Shown here: in pieces, positions 5,435-11,268 of the stretch
How positions within the stretch are numbered: the first letter of the stretch is position 1
Layout: each line of letters begins with the position of its first letter
Assembly (NCBI GenBank): GCA_007128555.1
Contig: SKXF01000346.1
Span: forward strand, 1-11,268
DNA length: 11,268 nt
Direction: 5' to 3'
DNA from: Clostridia bacterium
GTDB taxonomy: Bacteria; Bacillota_E; SLMV01; PUMD01
Position numbers and translations under genes: made by a program
The notes under the pieces: generated by a model
Seen by the model: the letters and a program-made list of their open reading frames with translations, nothing else
What the model was told of the DNA's origin: nothing
The model's database searches: none

Positions 5435-7639
5435 ATGGTACTCAATGAGCAGCAGAAGCAGGCGGTGAACCACGTGGAGGGTCCCCTTCTCGTGGTCTCG
5501 GGTCCGGGGTCGGGCAAGACCACGGTCATTACCCGTCGAGCTGCAAAGCTATTGCGTGACGGCATGGTTTCACCGGATCATCTCATTGTCATGACCTTCT
5601 CCCGCAGGGCAGCGGACGAGATGCGCCATCGGATCCAGAGAGACTTGCAGGATACGACGATTTCGATCACCCGGGAACAGTTCACCACCATCCACTCCTT
5701 TGCCTACCAGGTGGTTAGCCGGTACGATCGGCGCCCGAAGGTTCTGAGCGGTCGCGGTTCAGACCGGCTGTTGCGTGCAATCCTGGCGGGCCAGGGTCTG
5801 TACGATCGCCGCGACCCTCACACGTTGAATGATCTCAAGGCGGAAATCTCCTACGTGAGGTCCAACCAGGTAGACCTGGACAGACCCGCATCCTATGCGC
5901 CCCAGGTGCTGGACCGGGACGAGCTGCGCCAGATCATGCGACGCTACCAGCAAGAGAAGCAGGCACAGGGGGTCAGTGACTTCGACGATTTGCTGGAAGA
6001 CGCCCTGCGCCTGGTAAGGGACGACCCGGGTGTAAGGGGATCGGTCCAGGAGCGCTATCGATACGTGATGCTCGACGAAGCCCAGGACACATCTCCCGTT
6101 CAGTTTGACCTGATTCGATTGGTGGCCGCGCCCCAGAACAACCTGGCTGTTGTCGGCGATGATGACCAGTCGGTCTATTCCTTCAGGGGGGCAAGCCCGC
6201 AGATGATGCTGCAGTTTCCGAAGCTGTATAGAGGCACCACCGTGGTGAAGATGACCACCAACTACCGCTCCACGGCCAACCTGGTTCAGCTAAGCCACAG
6301 GATCATAGATCACAACGCGCACAGGTTTCCCAAGGATCTCACAGCTGTGTCCGCGAGCAAGAGCCGCATAAGGGTCGTTCAACCCCGCGACAGCGAGGAT
6401 CAGGTGGATCAGATCATACGTGCAGCGGAGGACGGGGGAGCCTTTGCCCGCCCTGGGCGGATGGCTGTGATCTACCGTAGCAATATCCAGGCTGTCGCAC
6501 TCATCGACCGCCTCGTCGAGCAGGGTCACCCCTTTCGACTCTTATCGGCGGCCAGTGGTGATGTGTTTCAGCGGCCGATGGTGCAGGACATGATGTCCTT
6601 CCTGCGCCTGGCCGACAACCCCTCGGAGCCCCGGGTCGGGGATGTGGTCCAGCTGATGAACAAGCCCACTCGCTATATCCCTCACAGGCTGCTGCTCGAG
6701 GTCCAGGATCGGTTGCCCGACGTGAGCCCGGACGTATGGGACATGCTCGCGCATCATCCGAACCTGTCTCGGCGGCAACAGGATGCGGCCTGGGATTTCT
6801 ACCAGGCCCTGGTGCGCTACCACAGGCGGAACCCGGATACTCCTGACCTTGCCAGGCTCAGGGATTTCCTGCGGCAGAAGTCCTTCAACTACCGGAAGCA
6901 CCTCGCAGACCAGGCGAGAAACCCTGAGGGCAGCAAGATATACGACCAGCAATACGATACCTTTCAGCTGCTCGCACACGGCAACGACTTTGTCCAGCGC
7001 GTCCAGCGCATCCGGGGGATCATGAGGCAGGCGATCCGCCTCACCGACAGCGATGCTGGCCTGGTCCTGACCACCTGCCATTCGGCCAAGGGTCTGGAAT
7101 GGCCCCGCGTGTGGATCATCGACCTGTTGGAGGGAATCCAACCCTCATCTGCCATGCTGGCGGAAGGCAACAGCGACGAGGAGGAGGAACGACGCCTGTT
7201 TTACGTGGCCGTCACGCGGACGGTAGAGGATCTGACCCTCAGTATTCCGAAAAAATACGGCAGCAGTCGGCCCGAGGTCTCCAGGTTCATCGTTGAGAGC
7301 GCCCTCCTACCCCCGGGGGATCCGAGGCTGAAGGCACGCAGGCAACAGGGGCAGAAAAGCCCAGGCGGGCCGGGGGCTCGCGTCCGAAGTCGACGGCGCA
7401 AAGCGGGGCCCGACAGGGGTAAGACCCGGCAGAAACCTGCCGGAGTCAGCCACCCCATCGTGGATCGGTCGGTTCTGGTCGTCGGGGCGCAGCTTGTTCA
7501 TATCCGCTACGGCGAGGTCACCGTCAGAAACGTGGATGATGAAGAGGGTGTCATGACGGTTGAGACAGAAAAAGGCGTCTCGAGGGACCTGCATATTGCC
7601 ACATGCCTGAAGAACAAGCTGATCGGACGTCGCACATGA
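5435..7639 (+). CDS. Superfamily 1A DNA helicase, PcrA/UvrD type
   Basis: This 734-residue ATP-driven 3'-5' DNA helicase would act in repair and replication restart. Motifs in order: Walker A SGPGSGKTT (Lys28), motif Ia MTFSRRAADEM, the TIHSFAYQV segment, Walker B DEAQD (214-218), motif III VVGDDDQSVYSFRGA, motif IV TTNYRST, motif V TCHSAKGLEWPRVW, and motif VI EEERRLFYVAVTR (583-595). The tail has a Lys/Arg-rich linker (about 630-672) and then a small beta domain (about 677-734, VVGAQLVHIRYGEVTVRNVD) resembling the Tudor-like C-terminus through which PcrA binds RNA polymerase. There is no nuclease domain, so it is not AddA/RecB. ATG 5435 is preferred over TTG 5429 because GAGCGGGG lies six bases before it. 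It could be the housekeeping PcrA or a paralogue, so no symbol is given. Confidence 0.92.
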   Translation: MVLNEQQKQAVNHVEGPLLVVSGPGSGKTTVITRRAAKLLRDGMVSPDHLIVMTFSRRAADEMRHRIQRDLQDTTISITREQFTTIHSFAYQVVSRYDRRPKVLSGRGSDRLLRAILAGQGLYDRRDPHTLNDLKAEISYVRSNQVDLDRPASYAPQVLDRDELRQIMRRYQQEKQAQGVSDFDDLLEDALRLVRDDPGVRGSVQERYRYVMLDEAQDTSPVQFDLIRLVAAPQNNLAVVGDDDQSVYSFRGASPQMMLQFPKLYRGTTVVKMTTNYRSTANLVQLSHRIIDHNAHRFPKDLTAVSASKSRIRVVQPRDSEDQVDQIIRAAEDGGAFARPGRMAVIYRSNIQAVALIDRLVEQGHPFRLLSAASGDVFQRPMVQDMMSFLRLADNPSEPRVGDVVQLMNKPTRYIPHRLLLEVQDRLPDVSPDVWDMLAHHPNLSRRQQDAAWDFYQALVRYHRRNPDTPDLARLRDFLRQKSFNYRKHLADQARNPEGSKIYDQQYDTFQLLAHGNDFVQRVQRIRGIMRQAIRLTDSDAGLVLTTCHSAKGLEWPRVWIIDLLEGIQPSSAMLAEGNSDEEEERRLFYVAVTRTVEDLTLSIPKKYGSSRPEVSRFIVESALLPPGDPRLKARRQQGQKSPGGPGARVRSRRRKAGPDRGKTRQKPAGVSHPIVDRSVLVVGAQLVHIRYGEVTVRNVDDEEGVMTVETEKGVSRDLHIATCLKNKLIGRRT

Positions 7640-7755
7640 GGCCCCGAAAGATCACCGTCAGAGCCGATGATGTCCCGCAACCGCCCGACCGAGGAGAGCC
7701 TGGAGACCTGTTGATGATCCGACCTGGTGCTGTGATGTGTGAAGCATGGAATTGA
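7636..7755 (+). CDS. Possible 39-codon ORF coupled to helicase and DUF1294 genes
   Basis: The ATG overlaps the helicase stop as ATGA (7636-7639), the classic geometry for translational coupling, and its TGA (7753-7755) overlaps the start region of the next gene. The product (MRPRKITVRADDVPQPPDRG...) is Pro/Asp-rich with no recognised domain or membrane segment. There is no good ribosome site of its own. It may equally be a 106-base spacer with an accidental open frame. Confidence 0.3.
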   Translation: MRPRKITVRADDVPQPPDRGEPGDLLMIRPGAVMCEAWN

Positions 7756-8048
7756 ATATGATCGTTTTCCGTGGGATCCTGACCGTATACCTGGTCCTGC
7801 TCAACGCTTGCGGGCTGCTCTTGATGGGGCTGGACAAGCGGCGAGCCGTATCTCGATCTCGTCGGATCAGGGAACGAAGCCTGCTCCTGGTCGCATTGTC
7901 CGGTGGTGCCACCGGCAGCTATTTCGGCATGGTCTGTTTCCGCCACAAGACGCGTCATCTCGTCTTTCGTTGGTCCCTTCCGGTGCTGGCCCTCGTGCAG
8001 CTTGGGCTTTACGTGGCCGTTTTCGTCCAAGCGCGAGGAACTCCGTAA
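7746..8048 (+). CDS. DUF1294 family small membrane protein
   Basis: The 100-residue product fits DUF1294, a family of short inner-membrane proteins of unknown function. Family marks are visible: the first membrane segment (about 6-27), then MGLDKRRA, SRRIRERSLLLVALSGGATGSYFGM, FRHKT near residues 66-70, and a last membrane segment (about 75-95). ATG 7746 is used here, but ATG 7758, which begins at MIVFRGIL two bases after the small ORF's stop, is an equally good start; neither has a strong ribosome site. It probably shares a transcript with the helicase. In other bacteria the DUF sometimes follows a cold-shock domain, which is not present here. Confidence 0.85.
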   Translation: MELNMIVFRGILTVYLVLLNACGLLLMGLDKRRAVSRSRRIRERSLLLVALSGGATGSYFGMVCFRHKTRHLVFRWSLPVLALVQLGLYVAVFVQARGTP

Positions 8049-8263
8049 AGAAACCCTCGCCCCTTGATTCTTTGTATTTTGATACTGCTTAGCAACCGCT
8101 CTTTGCACGACGAGGGCTGTCTGACACGTGATCCTGTGGGTATGCTTTCCGAATGGCCCTTGCGAGACAGCTTATAGCCTGCCCTCCCGTTGCCCGTCGC
8201 GGTGGGTACAGTCCTGCCGAAGCGGGAATACTGAGAGCCGAAGATGTTTCCGGGGGTGTTTGT
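8049..8263. other. Gap before steA with a leader hairpin
   Basis: These 215 bases lie between the DUF1294 stop and the steA ATG. A hairpin at 8209-8233 (CAGT-CCTGC-CGAA-GCGGG-aat-ACTG, one G-T pair) sits 30 bases before steA. CCCTCG (8054-8059) and CGAGGG (8111-8116) could pair at longer range. No T-run terminator and no convincing promoter were found. The steA frame stays open upstream to an ATG at 8153, but that extension is unlike the family. Confidence 0.4.
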
Positions 8264-9400
8264 ATGTCCGACGTGATTCGCGGTCGGATTCGCAAGGGCA
8301 GGAAGACCAAGCAGCTGGTCCATCGTCTTCGCATGGGGGATATTGCGGTGGTGGCCCACTGTGACCTGGATTCCGTGGTGGCCGAAGACCTCATCGAGAG
8401 AGGTGTTCGGGCTGTTCTGAATATCGAGGAAACGTTTACCGGGGATCTGTGTACGCCGGGACCGGAGATGATCCTGGGTGCAGGGATTGTCATCCTTGAC
8501 CGGGTTGGCGACGAGATCTTCCAGGTCCCCGACGGAACCTTCGTTCAGATACGGGATGACGTCGTATGCAGCGGTGGCGAGGTTGTGGCCCGGGGAAGAA
8601 GGATTACGTCCGAGCAGCTGGCCCCGAGGATGCAGCTGGCCCGGGACAACCTGTCCCTTCAACTGTGTGATTTCGTTGACAACACGCTGTCTTTTGCCCG
8701 TTGTGAGAAGACCCTATTGCTGGAGCAGCCCCAGCTGCCGACCCTCGAGGTGGATGCGGTGGACAGACCCGCCCTCGTGGTGGTGCGGGGTCGAAATTAC
8801 CGCGAGGACATGCGTGCGATTCGCACCTACGTAACCGAGCAGAACCCAGTGGTGATCGCCGTAGATGGAGCCGCAGACGCGGTGGTTGAGGCTGGCTGGA
8901 ATCCTGATATCTTGCTCGGGGACATGGACAGCGTGAGCGACAATACCCTTGAAGGTCTCTCGAGGCGGGGCTGCCAGATCATCGTTCACGCTTACCCCGA
9001 TGGCTCTGCGCCGGGGAAAGAGAGGCTGGATGCGCTGGGGCTCGGGTGTGATGTGTTCTCCGTGCACGGGACCAGTGAGGATGCGGCTCTGCTCCTTGCG
9101 GATCAGATGGGCGCGGACTTGATTGTCGCCGTGGGCACCCACACCGACCCCGTTGAATTCCTCGAAAAGGGGAGAGCGGGGATGGCGAGTACCATGCTGG
9201 TCCGGCTGCGCGTCGGGGGTAAGCTGGTCGATGCCAAGGGAGTGAGCAAGCTCTACCGCGTTCATCCCAGGCCCGGGGATATCGCCCTTCTGATGGGGGC
9301 AGGGTTGGTGCCCCTGGCCCTGATGCTGTGGCTGTCTCCAGGATTCAATGTATTGCTTCGCCTTCTCGCCTTGCATTTTCGGATGACGACGGGGGGATAG
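8264..9400 (+). CDS. steA: SteA-like cytokinetic ring protein
   Basis: SteA was described in Corynebacterium as a division-site protein that, with SteB, affects septal peptidoglycan hydrolysis; Bacillota carry homologues of similar size. The 378-residue product opens with a typical SteA N-terminus (RGRIRKGRKTKQLVHRLRMGDIAVV). It then has VNxEE-like ring-protein segments and a thiamine-pyrophosphokinase-like domain (about 165-330) with AVDGAAD and GDMDS (219-223), HAYPDGSAPG, GTSEDAALLLA and AVGTHTDPVEFLEKGRAGMAST. One or two hydrophobic segments end the protein (about 336-370), so it is probably membrane-anchored. The kinase residues are only partly kept, so thiamine pyrophosphokinase activity is not expected. 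ATG 8264 has GGGGGTG upstream. The next gene starts one base after its stop. Confidence 0.88.
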   Translation: MSDVIRGRIRKGRKTKQLVHRLRMGDIAVVAHCDLDSVVAEDLIERGVRAVLNIEETFTGDLCTPGPEMILGAGIVILDRVGDEIFQVPDGTFVQIRDDVVCSGGEVVARGRRITSEQLAPRMQLARDNLSLQLCDFVDNTLSFARCEKTLLLEQPQLPTLEVDAVDRPALVVVRGRNYREDMRAIRTYVTEQNPVVIAVDGAADAVVEAGWNPDILLGDMDSVSDNTLEGLSRRGCQIIVHAYPDGSAPGKERLDALGLGCDVFSVHGTSEDAALLLADQMGADLIVAVGTHTDPVEFLEKGRAGMASTMLVRLRVGGKLVDAKGVSKLYRVHPRPGDIALLMGAGLVPLALMLWLSPGFNVLLRLLALHFRMTTGG

Positions 9401-9401
9401 G

Positions 9402-10109
9402 ATGGCCTTTGCAGTGGTCCCTGCTTTTAACGAGAAGCACCGCATACAGGACACGGTCAGAGCACTTCTGGGCCTTCCCTCCATCGAGGGTGTCCTGGTC
9501 GTCGATGACGGTTCGAAGGACGGCACGGCTGCAGCGGTGGCTTCGCTGGAGAACCCGAGGGTCATGTTCAGTCGCACCCGGACCAACAAGGGCAAGGGAG
9601 CTGCACTAAATCATGGGATGAATCTTCTCCTGGGACGAGACATCGACATTTTCGTCTTCTGTGATGCGGACCTGGGCACCACGGCCTGCGAGGCCCAGCG
9701 CCTGATCGAGCCGATTGCCGCGGGGCATGCGGATCTGGCCACGGCCATCTTTCCTCCGGATGGAGGGCGGGGTTTCGGAATGGTCGTCAGGCTCGCCCGA
9801 TGGGGGATCAAACGGGCTACGGGGCAGGTTGTCCGAGCGCCTCTTTCGGGTCAGCGAGCCTTCACCGCCCCCGTCTGGGAGGCAGTAGGGCCCTGTGTCA
9901 GGGGATTTGGCGTGGAGACGGTGTTCACTGCGAAGGCTCTCAAGGCTGGATTCCGGCTCCAGGAGGTCGAAACGGCCATGCAGCACCGGGTGACAGGGAT
10001 GTCCCCCGCCCACATCCGCCACCGGGCCCGGCAGATGTGGGATGTGTTTTTGGGCCTCCTGCGTCTTTTCCTCTGTACAAGGGGGAAGGTCCGTTCCCAT
10101 GACGGCTGA
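9402..10109 (+). CDS. Family 2 glycosyltransferase (GT-A fold)
   Basis: The 235-residue cytosolic enzyme has the GT2 layout: AVVPAFNEKHRI at the N-terminus, VLVVDDGSKDGT (Asp35-Asp36, nucleotide binding), NKGKGAALNHG, and the metal-binding DxD at FCDADLG (88-90). An acceptor-side region, APLSGQRAFT...GFGVETVFTAKA, follows. It would move a sugar from a nucleotide donor to a lipid or other carrier; neither donor nor acceptor can be read from the sequence. There is no membrane domain of its own, although the C-terminus (MWDVFLGLLRLFLC) could touch the membrane. It starts one base after steA, with its ribosome site inside the end of steA, and overlaps the MraY-like gene by 11 bases. Tight coupling implies a shared pathway. 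Confidence 0.88.
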   Translation: MAFAVVPAFNEKHRIQDTVRALLGLPSIEGVLVVDDGSKDGTAAAVASLENPRVMFSRTRTNKGKGAALNHGMNLLLGRDIDIFVFCDADLGTTACEAQRLIEPIAAGHADLATAIFPPDGGRGFGMVVRLARWGIKRATGQVVRAPLSGQRAFTAPVWEAVGPCVRGFGVETVFTAKALKAGFRLQEVETAMQHRVTGMSPAHIRHRARQMWDVFLGLLRLFLCTRGKVRSHDG

Positions 10110-10896
10110 TATCATCATGGTGTTATGTGTATCTTTGAGTTTCCACTACGTTAATCGATGGGGTGAGGCATGGGCATGGAACGCAGGATTGTACCGACAG
10201 AACACCTCCGGCTACCTGATCCCAACGTCGGTGGCCTTTCCCACGATCCTGCTCCAGGGCCTGATGCTCCTGTCCCTTGGGGGTGCTGCGGTACTTCCCG
10301 CGGCGGCGGGCCTTCTGTTCGCGGGGGTTGGGCTGTACGATGACTCGTGTGGGTGCCGGGACCTCCAGCAGCGCAGCATTAAGGGTTGGCGCGGCCACCT
10401 GGGGGCCCTGTGGGCGGGTCAGTTAACGTCAGGGGCTGTGAAGGTCTTCGTTGGAGGCGGTGGAGCCCTTCTCCTGGCCTCCCTCCTGGCGCCGGGGGCG
10501 CCCGTCTTCGTGGCCAGGGATGCCCTCGTGGTGGCCCTTTCAGCCAGCGTGGCCAATGCATTTGATGTGAGGCGTGGAAGAGCGGGTAAGATCCTACTGC
10601 TGGGCTTTGCTGCATTGATGGCATCGAACCCGGGCCCGGTCAGTATCCTCTTTGTCCTGCCAGTCCTGGTCTTCTTACTCAAAGACCTTCCCGGACAGGT
10701 GATGATGGGAGACGCAGGGGCCAACGGATGGGGGGCGATGCTGGGAGCCGCAGTGGTTGTGAGCAGCCCTCCGACCGTTCGGTGGGCCATGCTGGCTGTC
10801 CTCGTAGTACTGCAGGTTGCAGCAGAAACGGTGACCCTGAGTCGGATCATACAAAACTGCCGTGTCCTCTGCGTGCTGGACGAGATCGGGAGCTAA
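10099..10896 (+). CDS. MraY-like polyprenyl-phosphate glycosyl-1-phosphate transferase (small)
   Basis: The product is a 265-residue multi-pass membrane protein with the catalytic pattern of the MraY/WecA/TagO superfamily, which moves a sugar-1-phosphate from a UDP-sugar onto undecaprenyl phosphate. Visible motifs: YDDSCG (Asp81-Asp82), KGWRGHLGAL (95-104), NAFDVRRGRAGK (153-164) and MGDAGANGWGAMLG (around 203-216). It ends with ETVTLSRIIQN near Glu243. It is shorter than MraY (about 320-360), with fewer membrane segments before the first Asp pair. ATG 10099 is used because GGGGGAAGG (10081-10089) precedes it at nine bases; an ATG at 10042 would reach 68 bases into the GT2 gene. It lies in the steA unit and probably makes the lipid carrier or acceptor that the GT2 enzyme extends; that order is inferred. 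Confidence 0.85.
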   Translation: MTADIIMVLCVSLSFHYVNRWGEAWAWNAGLYRQNTSGYLIPTSVAFPTILLQGLMLLSLGGAAVLPAAAGLLFAGVGLYDDSCGCRDLQQRSIKGWRGHLGALWAGQLTSGAVKVFVGGGGALLLASLLAPGAPVFVARDALVVALSASVANAFDVRRGRAGKILLLGFAALMASNPGPVSILFVLPVLVFLLKDLPGQVMMGDAGANGWGAMLGAAVVVSSPPTVRWAMLAVLVVLQVAAETVTLSRIIQNCRVLCVLDEIGS

Positions 10897-11018
10897 GGCA
10901 GTTTACCTCAGGGCTTCCAGGATTGATGCATTGTTGGTGTGCTGGCCCTTAGCATAGTCTTTCAGTAGACTCCATGAATGTCTCTTCTGATCAACACACT
11001 GTGAGGGGGCTGGATCGC

Positions 11019-11268
11019 TTGAAGTGGCGCGCGGCTGTTCTCATTTTTGCTATTGTGCTGGGCGTTTGCTTCAGCTTGCAATTTCTCAGCCAGAGGAATT
11101 ACAGCTGGGGAGGCCTGGAGGTCAGGGTCAGAACCGCCTTCGCATTTCCCGGATCGACTCGCCTGGATGTTCCCCCCGTCGGCAGACCCACCGCGGATAC
11201 GCATCCCCTGCCGTTTCGAATCGAGCTGTCCCTTCGCCAGATCGAGATGCAGTCCCTGGGCGTCATGC
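11019..11268 (+). CDS. N-terminus of a membrane-anchored protein, cut by the window end
   Basis: The frame is open from ATG 10974 through the right edge. TTG 11019 is preferred because GAGGGGG (11003-11009) lies nine bases before it, while ATG 10974 has no ribosome site. The product has one N-terminal membrane segment (AAVLIFAIVLGVCFSLQF), then an extracytoplasmic beta-type region (GGLEVRVRTAFAFPGSTR, VPPVGRPTADTHPLPF). This resembles, from memory, the N-terminal part of large exported proteins annotated as metallophosphoesterases in Actinobacteria and Bacillota, but the catalytic part would lie beyond the edge, so the call is tentative. The 122-base gap after the MraY-like gene has only a short AGTCT/AGACT hairpin (10956-10971) and no clear promoter. 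Confidence 0.6.
   Translation, partial: MKWRAAVLIFAIVLGVCFSLQFLSQRNYSWGGLEVRVRTAFAFPGSTRLDVPPVGRPTADTHPLPFRIELSLRQIEMQSLGVM

Noticed and set aside
8153..8263. Longer N-terminus for SteA from ATG 8153
   Set aside because: The extra 37 residues are unlike SteA proteins, and the ATG at 8264 has the better ribosome site.
1..11268. tRNA, rRNA, CRISPR, insertion sequence or phage integration site
   Set aside because: I looked for conserved tRNA arms, spaced repeats, transposase motifs and terminal inverted repeats and saw none. This was by eye only.

Overview
The window looks like chromosomal DNA of a GC-rich, probably spore-forming Bacillota (Clostridia-like or a related deep branch). The clues are strong Shine-Dalgarno sequences (GAGGGGG, GGAGGT), use of TTG and GTG starts, a SleB-type cortex hydrolase with a copper-amine-oxidase-like stalk domain (an architecture common in Clostridia), and the Bacillota version of the steA neighbourhood. 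No rRNA, tRNA, CRISPR array, insertion sequence or phage gene was found. The genus cannot be named from this sequence.

Layout. Left part (1-2250): the 3' end of a small zinc-ribbon protein, then hslO (Hsp33, minus strand), and divergently an M24 Xaa-Pro-type peptidase. Middle part (2251-5434): an exported SleB/CwlJ-family hydrolase (minus), a 447-base non-coding stretch, uspA followed by a small membrane-anchored zinc-ribbon protein (plus), and an unrecognised HTH protein (minus). The last two genes overlap tail to tail. A 433-base non-coding stretch follows. Right part (5435-11268): all genes on the plus strand. They are a PcrA/UvrD-type helicase, a possible 39-codon ORF, a DUF1294 membrane protein, steA, a family 2 glycosyltransferase, a small MraY-like phosphosugar transferase, and the start of a membrane-anchored protein cut by the window edge.

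How the genes may work together. Hsp33 and UspA are stress proteins in separate transcription units. The steA / GT2 / MraY-like run is tight (1-base gap, then an 11-base overlap) and is most likely one unit. It looks like a cell-envelope module in which a SteA-type division protein is co-expressed with a glycosyltransferase and a polyprenyl-phosphate sugar-phosphate transferase. This is the best candidate in the window for a poorly described system.

The two long non-coding stretches are not empty. The one before uspA has nested perfect inverted repeats right up to the uspA ribosome site and could be a structured leader RNA. It also carries a good SigA-type promoter for the hydrolase gene, bracketed by an inverted repeat. 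The one before the HTH gene has a long dyad over a possible promoter, suggesting autoregulation. All RNA-structure and operator calls are hand-made pairings, not computed folds.
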